A DNA stretch of 64,000 bases from Eleusine coracana subsp. coracana (lineage: Eukaryota > Streptophyta > Magnoliopsida > Poales > Poaceae): contig CM064417.1 in NCBI GenBank assembly GCA_032690845.1, positions 39,314,432-39,378,431 on the forward strand. Direction: 5' to 3'. Numbering within the stretch: position 1 is the first letter of the stretch; each line of letters opens with the position of its first letter. The translations under genes and the position numbers were made by a program. Shown here piece after piece: positions 23,267-35,302 of this stretch. Under the pieces are notes generated by a model. It was not told where the DNA came from. It saw only the letters and a program-made list of their open reading frames with translations, and did not search any database.

Positions 23267-25436
23267 GCATGCTGCATGTCGCATGCCCGAGCAGGATGCT
23301 GCATGCCGGGCCGCTGTCAGTGGTTAGCTGTAGCCGGATACATGGGAATGTGACCGCAGGAGGTCGATATGCATCATGGACCAGGACAAGAGCGATGGGT
23401 GACAGCAGCACTTCTAGGGTTATTAGCCTAAGCTAAGCTAAGGTGGCCCGCCGGTTTTGTATTTGCAGAATCTTTTGATTCGTTCTCAGTACATTGACCA
23501 GTGCCCACACTTACTGCAGCAAGCAGTTGGCGTATGTACATGGATGGCTTCGCACAAAGATTTCTGTTGTTGTGGCAGCAAACTAGCTTAGGTGAAACAA
23601 CAGCATTGTTGGGTGCACAGATGCGCAACAGGAATGAAAACGCACCTACGCATGCATATACAAGTCGCTTCCTCCAAACAGCTTCTTTCGGGCCTCGCCT
23701 TTGGCAGTTCGGCCTACCCCCTTCAAACAGGGCAAGGTCTTCATTGTTTTCAGGCCCGGGTTTGGAGCGACGCACATGAATGCCGCCTCATGAATTTCAG
23801 CGCACGAGAGTGGGGTGAGGACACACAGGGCGCGCCAAGCGTCGAACGGGCAAAGATGGGAAGAGGGATGGGTACGGCAGTGGAAGGGGATCCCATGGCC
23901 CTTCTTGTCTTGGCCTCGCCTCCCCAGACACATCCTGTCTTTGTCATCCTCCTCCTCGTCTCCGGAGACCGCCACCATTGCAGCTCAGAGCATGTACAGT
24001 GGTAACTGAGCTCACCGCATGTGCCGCACGTGCAGGCCGCGTGGCCGGCCCAGGTGAGGGGCCACATGTCAGGCTGGAACGCAGATAGATCAATACTAGT
24101 ACAAAAATAATCGTCTTCAAATTGTGATTTGAACCGTCTCGTTGTCTGAAGAAAATTTTTGTCCAAGCAAAACAGAGGGAGGGGATGGCACCAACCACTG
24201 TCTCGTTCCTCTTGTGCATATACAGTACGTTCTGGGAGGGACATCTGAAAGAAGGGTAATGAGAGAACACAAAAAGAAGTGGAGTACTAAACAAACGACA
24301 TGTCACGTCGTATTCCCTTGTGCGGTTGTGCCATTCTTAGATCTAGGGAAAAGCCAGTCTTACACCTTTCGGAGCAGGGAGAGCCTCTCTCCCTCGCTTT
24401 ACAATCCACATGTCAACACAAAGACTAGTAGTACCAGTTGTTGCAAGCCATGAACAAACCTTTTAATTTCAGTGGTTGGAAGTCATGCATGTCAGCCCAT
24501 ATTTCGCCATAATGCCATGATTGGTTCCTGAGATGCTATCCGGAAAGCAAATCGTGTTTCTAGATGCTGCAGCCACACGGCCCATGGAGGAGGCCAAAGT
24601 AAGCCGGGACACGCAGCATGTGAAATCCTATCGAGTCCGTGCCTTCCCCTCTTCTCTGTACTACAGCACCATAATGCGCAACCACATTGGCACGTCGATC
24701 GTGTTTCAGTTTTTTCTTTTAGCACTTTAATTGGTGTCGCGGCACTTCTTCTCCAAGTTTATTAAGTGCTCTTTATTTTCTCAACTGCACTGCAAGAAGA
24801 GGCCTAGAGATCCCAGTAGTAAATGGACTCGACCACACTCTGGAGTAGTGAACTGCACGTGCATCCAAATTTTAATCTCCTCATGAACCAACCAGCGGTG
24901 ATCTAACTGCTGATGTTTCATCGGATCCCCTTCCTTGCACAGCGCTTGAGGCCAAGTCAGCACAGTAAAAATTAAACTGAAGAATAAGTATAACAAGCCT
25001 TCTTTTAGGATCTTGAGAGATCATTTGATGTTGCATATCTTTATCAATTGACCCTTAATTAGCTCATATCTTGAGGCAATAATCAGTCAGCATCAATCTA
25101 GAGCAAGTCTAATGCTGGTGTCATTTGAGGTCAGCAGCAGCTAGGAGTAGCTAGTTTATGGATCACACTTGCATGGTGGTTGGAGCATCACAGGTCACAA
25201 AGTACAAGCAGGTCTTGAGTTGGAAGCAATGTGCATTCTGATCATTATCTATGGCCTTTAGCAAGCTTGTTGTGTGGCTCCCAAAGCTGTAAGGCAGCAG
25301 CATCTCATGAGAGGGGAATAAACAATATGTCATCACAGGTGGAGAGTGATCTGCATTTAGTAGGACAGATGTGCATTCAGCTACTTTTCTCCACTCTTTA
25401 GGGTTCAGAAATGTTCCCCCAACCATTCATGTTTTG

Positions 25437-25458
25437 GTGTGTGTGTGTGTGTGTGTGT
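25437..25458. repeat. (GT)11 microsatellite
   Basis: An uninterrupted GT dinucleotide run in intergenic DNA, followed by an imperfect ATGTGTC. Confidence 0.95.
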
Positions 25459-27419
25459 ATGTGTCAAACAACAGGCTTCTCCGATCCTCACATGCTGGCG
25501 GACTGGATGGCTGTTCTGCTTGCAGCCACTATCCAATAAGTTGCTTGCCATGGCAGCTTCTTCTATCGGTGTGGTGGGGTGGATCTTGACAATAGATTTT
25601 CATTTCCGGGACTAGAATTAGGTTAGACAGCCTGGCAAATTTTAGTAAGCTGCATTGTGTGATCCCATCCTCGTTTTTCTTCAATCTCTTATCTTATTAT
25701 CTTATCACTCTAAAACCAATGAATATACAGAGTATTACTGCACAAACTGTAGCAACATATGACAACTTCTCAATTTGTTTGTAACTATGTTTTTTTTTTT
25801 GCTAGTTTGTAAGTACATGACGAACCTGCATATAGAATCTTCAGTACAAGTCATCAGTTACCACTCAACTCCTCATTCTTCAGTATCGTCAGAAAGTTCA
25901 GATGACGAAGTTTCAGCTTGCATATAGACTGACATACACAAAACGAGCCTCTAAACAAGGAAATACGAAATTTCGGTGCCTTTTATCTCTGTAACGAAAA
26001 CAGCTACGCTGATGATATGTGATATTAACAGATTTACTAGCTATAATGTGTTTCCTAAAAGAGAAAATTATACACTCCAAACAGAAAATGTCTGTTGAAG
26101 GCATACGTACACTAAGTTTTGCTTCAGCCGTGCAAATAAAATGGAGTCATCAGCAGTAGTTTCTGGTAATGTGCACAAGACGAGGCTACAAGCTGCAGTT
26201 ATATCCTGCCTCACCAAGCATCACATGGCCTCCTGTGTTCAAATCCAATTGTTAAATGGCTGCAAATCTTGCAAGCACGGCTCGTCACACAATACTATGT
26301 TGCTTGCACTCAATACCGTGTCCATCTGTCTCGCCATTACATATATATAACTGACTATTCCGCTCATTGGGGCTTTCAAAGTTTGAAACAATCAAAAAGA
26401 GCAAAGCCTAGCTTGGCTTGGGCTATCCCCACCCATGCACGCACATGTTCCGTTGAGCGAGTCTGGTGGTGGACTGAAAACTAGTGCTGGTCAATCGGTC
26501 ACTTCAGAGAAGACTCAACATGTTTGACAAAATAATATGAAGAAACCCTGACCATAATCATCGTTTTTTAACATCGCGCAGTACTATTGTTAACTAGTAA
26601 TAACATACCGCATATAGACAGAAAAAAACCGTGATTAAATAATCGATCGTCTGTGTATCTGCTGCATCATTGAAGGAAAGAAAGAAATGAGCTTGGCTTG
26701 AAACTAGTGTCCGCAGGATGGATAGCACATGTGGCAGCCAGCCTTTTCTGCAATATTCCTCTAGATCTCCAAATCTGAACGAGTGTTGTTTTCCTGTTCA
26801 GAGAGGGGCCCGGTTGCCCCTGGCTCGCTTAAGACATTTTGTTAGATACATGCCCTGCACATAGAAATCGCTTGCGACGAGTGTGGTGTGTGGTGAGGTC
26901 TCTATCAGCAGGCCGACGTGATTGAAGTTAAATAAAAGTGTATTAGTATTATTATTATTCTACCAACCGACCAAAACCGAAAGAATTAGCATGTCCCCTG
27001 TCGACAAAACACATGCCTGGGAGGGATAGCCATATATGCTTGTTTAGTTGTATATACATATGGCAGTGATGCTAGCCGTACCAATCAGTAACCAGCAGCT
27101 TGCACTAAGACTGCAAGTTAATCTGGTGCTTAAGAAGACTAGTTAACTAACTGTTGAACTGTCATGCCTGAGCATAACCACATAATAGCTAAATAGTAGA
27201 GAGAGAATTATTGTTCACGGAGTTGATGCAGTGTGTCGCTGTCCAGCTGGCTAGTTGGAGATCGAAACGTCGATGTACTACTCCTGCCTCTTCATGACCA
27301 GAAGTACTGTATATATGTGCATAATGTCTACAGAAAAAAGATACTATGTGTTTTTTAGACTTTCTGCCAAAAGTCTTTTAAAATTGACTCCATCAAGAAC
27401 AATAAAGTTGGGAGCGTGT

Positions 27420-27615
27420 ATATTTTTTGGAACTTGCTAATTTTCAGCTAACTGAAAGTTTAGACAACTTTCAGTCACCTCTTAGAGTCATTAGATCTAG
27501 ATTTAATGATTTATAATTATTATAAAGATAATCCTATAATAAAAAAATTAAAACACAAAGTAACAAACCATTGACTAAAAGGTTTTAGCTGATTGAAAGC
27601 TAGAAAACATTATAT
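27420..27615. repeat. MITE-like repeat, copy A (related to 36370-36510)
   Basis: Shares the ordered words ATCTAGAT, TATAATTATTATA-AGATAAT, CTATAA, AATTAAAACACAAAGTAACAAA, TTTTAGCTGATTGAAAGCTAG with the segment at 36370-36510. Near both ends are CTGAAAGTT / GATTGAAAGC-type words. It is short, AT-rich and non-coding. Superfamily not determined. Confidence 0.6.
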
Positions 27616-28700
27616 TTTTCTCTTTTGTTTTCAAGGAAATAATATAATATAGTTCGTTTTGTACTGTTTCTCATATCAAAGCATATTTTTCGAACGCGCG
27701 CGGAAAATATTCAAATGGTCGAAAGGCTTATGGTACAAAGGAAACTTCCAACAAAAAAAAAAGTGTGTTAGAGCTAGATCATACAGGCAGGCCTAGTTAC
27801 AATTACAAACGAGCAAAGGTGCAGATGACACGCGTACCGTGCACCATCAAACTGCGTATACATCGATCCGGACCGTCCAATAGCTAGCGCATACGGATAC
27901 AGTGTCAACTGGCGGCGCGGGCCGACGACGAGACGCGCCACCAGAATGCAATGCAAGTGAGATCGAGATATCAAGTCATCTCGTCACCTTTTGCTGCACG
28001 ACGGGGCGCTCGCTGCAGCCTGCATAAACAACGTGACGATCTCAATGACTCGATGCGCTCTTGACGGCGGCGGGAGGAACGACAGGTGCACGCGCGCTCG
28101 ATCCCTGCCGTCCTGGCCTGCCCCGCTTCTTCTCTTCTCCATCACTCCGCCACGCATGACGCATGCATGCAGCTCCGGCGTGGCAGGGTCCGCAGTGGGC
28201 CCGCCGCTGACGGAGCACGCACCGGGTCCCACCGCCCTCTGTCTGGCCTGGTCCGCCTGGGGCTCGTGGTTTTGGGCCCTGGCATTCCCCGGCCCATTTA
28301 CGACCTTCCCCCTCCCTGGACCACCACCACCGTTTAATAATTAAATAAATTTTAATAATACAATGAATGCTCGTGAACCCGGCGAGCCGGAGGCCGACAG
28401 GTGGATTACTGGCATCTTAACCCCTTCATCATCTCAAAAGGTTTGCTCAACTTTAGCCGTGTCTGATGTCACTCGACGTACGTACCGGCGGTGGGCAAGC
28501 AGCGTACGGGCTCTAGCTGTACACGTAAATAATATCTAGCCATGCCGCAAGAAAAAAAAAAAAGATCTTGCCAGTGCAGGTACGCGCAGGCATTTACCCG
28601 ACCGCAGCATGTGTGTCACTAAATTGCACAGTACTCTCTCTGTTTGTGCGTGTTATACTCGCTATACTTGAATCATACGTGAGCACAAATAATGTTACGT

Positions 28701-28728
28701 ACAGGTACGTGTAGCTACACGTACCTGT
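28701..28728. repeat. Perfect 28-bp palindrome with ACGT cores
   Basis: The left half ACAGGTACGTGTAG is followed at once by its exact reverse complement. It includes two ACGT cores (TACGTGTA and TACACGTA) of the kind bound by bZIP factors. It lies in intergenic DNA about 3.3 kb before the TTL gene. Confidence 0.95.
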
Positions 28729-31461
28729 CTTTCTGTATATCCATACGTGTGTACGGGTAGACAGATCTATACGGGTGGGAGCACGTCGCCGTCGTCGCAT
28801 TGACGGGCAGACACGGACGCGCGTTCCGAGCTGGCTAATGACGTGACGGTTACTTCCTGACACGCGCTAAACTATTAACTCGTACAAATGGGCATTTATG
28901 CCCCAATTTTCACTTCAATTTCCACGCGCTCGCTTTGTTCAATTTTGCAATGTAACCTCTGTCTCGCCTCTCCCTCTGGACGAATATCTATGGATCAATA
29001 AATCATCAATACAATCGGCCTTTGTTACAGCCATACGTTTGTTCACGTGTCGGCAAGAGACCTTTTATACAAACAAAGGGTCCAGTTGCTTATCAATGCC
29101 AGCCAAATACACATGTACGTACGTGTAGGCCGGCACCCATCCAATCCAGCGCGCGTAGAAGATGACACGGAAAGCTACGGGTTGGCTACCAAGCTATTAG
29201 TGTGGCCCGCCGTGTACATGTACACTACCAGCAGTTCAGAGTTTATCCATGATCAGCTACCTAGCACACGGTCCAGATCGATCGATCATATCTATCTATC
29301 TACTTGGGCGGTTCGGTGTTCCAAGGTGGAGTAATAACGTGCGAACAAATCCATGTATTTATTGGAGTCTTGTCCAATGTAGGAATCAGAGTACTTTGGT
29401 GCATACGTATGTCACATGTGTCATCACCCGCTCTGTGTGTCATCGGTTAACTGTGGGCGTCGTTTGGGGTTTGGCTCGTATGACGACAGCATCAGCCTCA
29501 GTGGAACGAAGAAAGCTGAGCTCACGCGTCACTGAAAAAAAAATAGTGCTTTTGGTCAGTTGTTTTCTGTTACCCGCATTAGGTGGTAAAATTTAATTGG
29601 TGACCTTGCTGCACAAGACTACCTCACGTGTGCTTTAACCTGATTAAATCCCTAGCCAACAAGATCTAACATATTAAGAAAAAACAAATTGAGTCAGTCA
29701 AAGTAGAGAACCTGAATTTCACTTTTTATGAGGGAAATTGATCTGAGAAGCACATTCAATACAGAGCATATGGATATGAGAGTAACAATGAAAATGAAGA
29801 GGAAGATGAGAGGATTGTTAAACCTAGCAGCAGGTGAGTCAAATGACTTCAATTCATTCGACCCATGTATGAAAGTAAGCATAGAACCTGACACTTGGGG
29901 CCTATTCACCTATAGATGTGAAGCAATTACATGCAAATAGGTTTGGCCCAGCTGTGATGCTTGATTACTTCCATCACTCAAAAGTATTGTTCCAATGGTA
30001 TATTTGCATCATCATGCAGAAAATAGTAAATGCAAGCAACTAATTAAACACTAAGATGGCATCCGCAAAAGATTGTTGATATCATGTACATTGTTAACTT
30101 GGCGTTTAGTTTCTACGTCGGAATCAAAAGCAATACACACCAATAAAGACAAAATTTTGTAAAACAATATTAATACAAGACATAGGGTTTAGCAAGACGA
30201 GACATTTGTTGAAATGTTGAATGCTGGCTCAATATTTTACAAAACAATGTTCATCCAAATTTTCTCAGTACTCAAATGTTGACTCAATGTTACTAACCTG
30301 ACATTTATTAAGAGTTAAGGGTTGATTCAACAATAAGTATACATTGGTGACCAATATTTTAGAAGTGAACGACATGTAAATATTGATCTATAAATTTGAT
30401 CTAATACTTGTTTACTCATTTTTTATCTAGTGAAGTTTTACTGTGCAAAAACCCTGAAGTACTTAGGGTTTTGTGATGCAAGAACCATGCAACCAAAACT
30501 TTTACTTAAATTTACTGAACCACAAGCATTGATTTTGATACCGACATCTAATTTCTTTTGTCCCATAATATTGATACAAGATACAAGAGTATTGTGGTCT
30601 ATCCAATGGGTGTTTATGCATAGCCAAAAAATAATAGAGATGATGATTAGGTTACATGGCAAATGTTGTTTGGCATATATTTATTTCTCTATCTATATTA
30701 GGTTACCGATTTGGAGAGTTTAACCTAGAAAGATAATGAATTTTCAAAATTCAGCTCTAAATCCCTATTGATCTTATATTTACTATATGGATAGAAAATC
30801 ATAACATTATCCTTAAAATAAATTGTAGTATAATGTTATATAAATATATAAAATACTAAAATACTAAAAATTATTCTTAAGTATGCCACATAGATTATAG
30901 AGATGATGCACATAATAATAAAGAAAGACATATGTTTGTAAGGTATACTGATTTTTTCAGAGTCATAAAATTGATGACTCAGTCCTCGTTGACTATGAGA
31001 GATGTCCGTTATAAGCCGTGCTTACGTGTGGACGCTTATCTCTATATCTCTTCATAGAAGTTTCCAAAAGTTTGACGCAAGCCTCTAAACTTTTTATAAC
31101 AGATAGGGATGCCATGATATAAAGTAAAATACCATGATATTACATGTATCTTCTACAATAAAAAATATCGAATCCTTGCCGTCAAAATAATTTAGAGTGA
31201 CAACTATAATTAGTGTTGATTTACATGTATTTATGATAATGTAGTGTCACATGTATCATGAACTACTCTTAAAGTGAACGTCATAAAAACATGGATACGT
31301 TGAAGCATTGTTCGGATATGCTCGTACTTGACATGGATACGAACTTTTAAAAATAACCGCCCATGATATCAATTTTTTAAGAAATTACATAATAAATTTA
31401 AAATAAAGCTCTATATCTCTCTTATGTTTATCTCTAAGTTTGAACAGATCTAAATAACTAC

Positions 31462-31469
31462 TATAAATA
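31462..31469 (+). promoter_or_regulatory. Candidate TATA box (TATAAATA) upstream of the TTL gene
   Basis: CTATAAATACAACC lies 510 bp before the start codon at 31972. It is followed by a purine-rich then CT-rich leader with a CTT microsatellite (about 31706-31727). A leader near 480 nt would be long but possible. A start closer to the gene cannot be excluded. Confidence 0.35.
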
Positions 31470-31971
31470 CAACCTGAGAGTCTGAAGAGAAATCTCACAC
31501 TCTAAGGAACCAAAAAAGGAAGAAGGAGATGAGAAAAATGGTTCAAGCAACTAAAACTACGAAACCCAGGCTGCAACCCAAATAACCTCAAGAAAGAAGA
31601 GAAGAGAGACCGGTTTTGCAGTTTGCCCCCCGAGACAGGCGCAGGCTCCTCCACCCAGGTCACACACCTCCCCCTCCCTATTTCTTCCCCTCACTCCCAC
31701 TCTTCCCCTTTCTTCTTCTTCTTCTTCCTTCCATTCCACCTCACGAGGAATCCGCATTCGCTTTTGCTCCGCGATTTATTGCTCAGGGTTCTTGCTGTGT
31801 GGTGGTGCTGGTGGTGGGTTGAGAGCGCGCGCCAGTAAAGTAAAGAAGAGCAAGCTGTTCCCTGTGCTCGTGGTTCTATGCCTGCTTGCTTGCCGGTGAG
31901 GGGAGGAGGAGCAGTGCTAGTTGCGGGTCGCAGGTAGCGGCATTGCTGAGGCGGCGCGTGGAGATCCGGCG

Positions 31972-34900
31972 ATGTCTGATGCGGATCGGATACGCCTCAG
32001 CGCGGAGGCGCTGTCGCTCCAAGACGACGAGGTGAGGGACAAGCCCGACGCCAAGGCGAACGTCTTCGCGGATCTCGGATCGCCGGTGTCGCCGCTGTGC
32101 GCGCGGGCGGCGTCCTCGTCGTCGTCCTCCAGGTCGGGCAAGTCCCTGCCGCCGTCGAATGCAGGTGGCGCGACGGGCGGGCGGAGCGACTCCGGGGAGC
32201 TCGTGGTGGAGAGCAACCCGCCGCGGCCGACGGCGCACCGGCGGTGCGGATCTGGCCCCTTGATATTCTCCGGCTGCGGCAGCAGCAGGACAGGCGGGGG
32301 CGGGGACCACGGGAGCACGGCGAGCTCGCCGATGCTGAATGCGCTGCCTGCCGGGAACATCTGCCCGTCCGGGCGCGTCCCTGGCCCGGCGTCCGCGCCC
32401 CTCCCGCCGCGCTCCCGCTCCGACGTGCTCGGATCCGGCACCGGCCACTACGGCCACGGGAGCATCATGCGCGGCACCTCGCGGACGCCCGGCAGGAGCA
32501 GCATTGACTCCCCGCCGCCGTTCACCTCGAGGTCTCCGACGAGCTCGCTGGGGAGCAGCATCCAGGAGGTGACCCACTCCGGGAACGAGTGCTACAGGAA
32601 GGGGAGGTACGCGGACGCGCTCCGTCACTACGACCGCGCCGTGGTGCTCTGCCCTGACAGCGCGTCCTGCCGCGGCAACCGAGCTGCCGCGCTCATAGGG
32701 CTCGGCCGCCTCGCCGACGCGCTCCGCGAATGCGAGGAGGCCATTCGCCTCGACCAGGCCAGCGGCAGCGCCCACGGTCGCATCGCCAACCTCTGCCTTC
32801 GGTGAGCTCTATCGCTTTGCACTCCTGCCTCTACCATTTACTTTGCACTGCAACCGTTACTAGAATCCATGCTGATGCGTCACAGATCCCTGTTTATTGC
32901 TTTGAATTTTTATTTCGATAGTTCATGGTTGAATTTCCTTGCTGCTATTACTTCCTTTGATGACTTGCTTTTACCTGAGAGCAAGGAAGCCAATGTTAAA
33001 GGAAAAGGAGCATGAGTGTTGCGCCTTTTACTATTCCTTTCCTTTTGGGCGGTAAAAAATTCTTGATCTAGGGTTTTAATCTTCACTGTCAATATTCATT
33101 TAAATTGGCTTGCACTTTTTTTTGGCAACAACAGGAGCGCAATATTTGTTAATTGACGTCGATATGAGGAAAGCTACAATCTTTGCTTGCTTTGTTTGTT
33201 GGCCACACCGGTAACATTGGCGTTATAAAGTAGTTCCATGTCACAGGTCACACAATGCTGATGCAAGGGGTGGTTGCTTAGCTGTACCTTGTAAGGTTGC
33301 GTGGTGGAGAATTCATTAGGTTCATTGGACTTAGACCACATAATGCTGATGATCCTGAATTTCTGTTGCTAATATTTTTAAAAATTTATATACTGTTCTG
33401 TCTTGTGTTTAAATTGCAATTGCCCTGATTCTTGCCTGAAATTATGTGATGATATTTGGATGTGTGGTACGTTGTAATTCATTAGATTGCTGCTGAAATG
33501 CCATGAGACCTACATTGTTGCAGACTGGGGATGATCGACAAGGCAAGATGGCACTTCACCAAGGCCGAGCATCTTCAGCATCCTGACCCTACAGGATGGC
33601 GGAAGCTGCAGGAGGTGGACATGCACGTCAGCAAAAGCACAGCTGCAAGAAAAATTGGGGATTGGAAAAGTGCAGTGAGGGAAGCCGATGCTGCTGTTGC
33701 TGCAGGCGCTGATTCCGCTCCGTTGGTAACTACATTTCTTAGTTTATGTTTTCTTTACTGACTGAAATTGTTTCTATATTGCTTTTTTGGTAGTGGCATT
33801 TATATTGATCTTGTGCTTGCAGCTACTTGCGCTGAGGTCTGAAGCACTTCTTCGGCTTCACAAGTTAGAGGAAGCTAACTCGACTCTTGCAAGCTTGTTG
33901 AAATTGGAGAGTACTTTGACATCATTGGCGGCAGAAAAAAAACTTGTTGGCATGTTCACTGAGTCATACGTGCATATTGTCCGAGCCCAGGTTGACATGG
34001 CCTTGGGAAGGTGTGTTAAACTTCATGTAATATTTGATAATCATAATGCAGGGCCGAAGCAGAAGAGCATTAAAAGTATGATTGGTTTCTGCAGGTTTGA
34101 TGCTGCTGTTGCTGCAGCTGAGAAGGCTAGAGATCTGGATCCTGGAAATGCCGAAATCGGAATGACTCTGAATAATGTGAAACTAGTTGCTGGAGCTCGA
34201 GCACAAGGAAATAAGCTCTTTACGGCTGCCAAGTTTTCTGATGCGTCTATAGCTTATGGTGAAGGGCTAAAATATGACCCCTTCAATTCTGTGCTCTACT
34301 GCAATCGAGCAGCTTGTTGGTCGAAGCTAGACCGATGGTCAAAAGCTGTTGATGACTGTAATGCAGCTCTAAGAATACGGCCTAATTATACCAAGGCCCT
34401 CCTAAGGCGAGCTGCATCCTATGCCAAGGTAAACAACGGTCATGCACTCATGCTTTGGATATTTTCGGTACTTTGCACCTGAATTTTAAATTGACCTTTT
34501 ATAGTTTTGTCTTCTATATAGCTTGAGCGTTGGGTGGATTGTGTGCGGGACTATGAGGTGCTTAGGAAAGAGCTTCCCGGTGATAAGGAGGTTGCAGAAG
34601 CTCTGTTCCATGCCCAAGTAGCCTTGAAGGCAACTCGTGGTGAGGATGTATCAAATATGAAGTTCGGGGGAGAGGTGGAAATAGTAACCAACGCGGAGCA
34701 ACTCCATGCCGCAACAGGTTCACCGGGTGAGTTATTCTTTGCTACATATCTTAGATGTTTAAACTTTCTCTTATCCATATATTCACTGGTACACATTCAC
34801 AATCCTATTACTTGGTTTGTACTATGTTGGAATTGCTTTTGTTGCCATATTTAGAATGTTGTTTTTACGATCGTGTTTAATATACAAAATGATTATAGTA

Positions 34901-35302
34901 TACTTTTCCACTCGTGTTCCTCAGGGATATTTGTTGTCTACTTCATGTCAACAATGAATCAGCAATGCACACAAATTACACCTTCAGTGAATGCTCTTTG
35001 CACTGAATGTCCCTCAGTGAATTTTCTGAAGGTAAGCTACTGAATAAGCGAATATGTTTCTGTAATAGAATTCTTCTAACTAGTTACAAGCCAGAGGAAA
35101 TTCTGAATGTCTAATTGGTATTCTCTTTACAAACCTGCAGGTTAATGTTGACAACAGCCCCATGGTAGCGAAGGCAGAAAATGTGCGGATCGTCCCAACG
35201 TTTAAGATCTACAAAGATGGGGTGAAGGTGAAGGAGATGATTTGCCCTAGCCTGCAAGTTTTGCGTTATTCAGTGAGGCACTATTCTGTATGCAGTGCTT
35301 AA
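31972..35302 (+). CDS. TTL: TTL-type tetratricopeptide-repeat thioredoxin-like protein (1-bp frameshift in last exon)
   Basis: TTL proteins are plant TPR scaffolds linked to brassinosteroid, ABA and osmotic-stress responses. Exons: 31972-32801, 33524-33725, 33823-34010, 34095-34428, 34522-34726, 34925-35031, 35142-35302. The first six join in frame. The Ser/Gly-rich N-terminus covers about 190 residues. TPR units begin near residue 195 (GNECYRKGRYADALRHYDRA) and again near 440 (GNKLFTAAKFSDASIAYGEG). The thioredoxin-like domain is last (VPTFKIYKDGVKVKEMICPS) and lacks a true WCGPC site. In exon 7, GACAACAGCCCATGG is one base short: as written the frame ends at TAG 35166-35168, while the next frame continues the family sequence to TAA 35302. 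Full length would be about 675 aa. Either the gene is truncated or a C was lost in sequencing. Confidence 0.85.

Larger units (their letters stand above)
20861..31460. other. About 10.6-kb intergenic stretch without a supported gene
   Basis: Open frames here are short (mostly under 140 codons) and match no family I recognise. Base composition alternates between AT-rich blocks (27500-27700, 30700-31450) and GC-richer islands (22900-23400, 28000-28320). I find no splice-connected protein, no convincing tRNA and no confident microRNA precursor. Visible structures are listed separately: a hairpin at 23079, a 35-bp direct repeat at 23126/23232, a GT microsatellite, a MITE-like copy at 27420 and a perfect palindrome at 28701. 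Remote regulatory DNA or decayed transposons are possible. Confidence 0.6.

Noticed and set aside
23750..24306. Overlapping open frames of 164 and 120 codons on the minus strand
   Set aside because: No recognisable domain and no splice-consistent partner exons. Composition is like random intergenic frames.
27015..27035. GGGAGGGATAGCC resembling part of miR390
   Set aside because: It matches only about 11 bases of the mature sequence and lacks the 5' part. No foldback was seen.
27991..28344. A 117-codon frame in a GC-rich island
   Set aside because: No family similarity. Overlapping frames of similar quality exist on both strands, which points to composition.
31876..32775. A 299-codon antisense frame in TTL exon 1
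   Set aside because: Ala/Arg/Gly-rich shadow of the GC-rich first exon. The plus strand encodes TPR sequence that continues through spliced exons.
34990..35025. Cys-Thr-Glu-Cys in the TTL thioredoxin-like domain as a redox site
   Set aside because: It lies in the wrong part of the fold. The position equivalent to WCGPC reads QQCTQIT with one Cys, as usual for TTL proteins.
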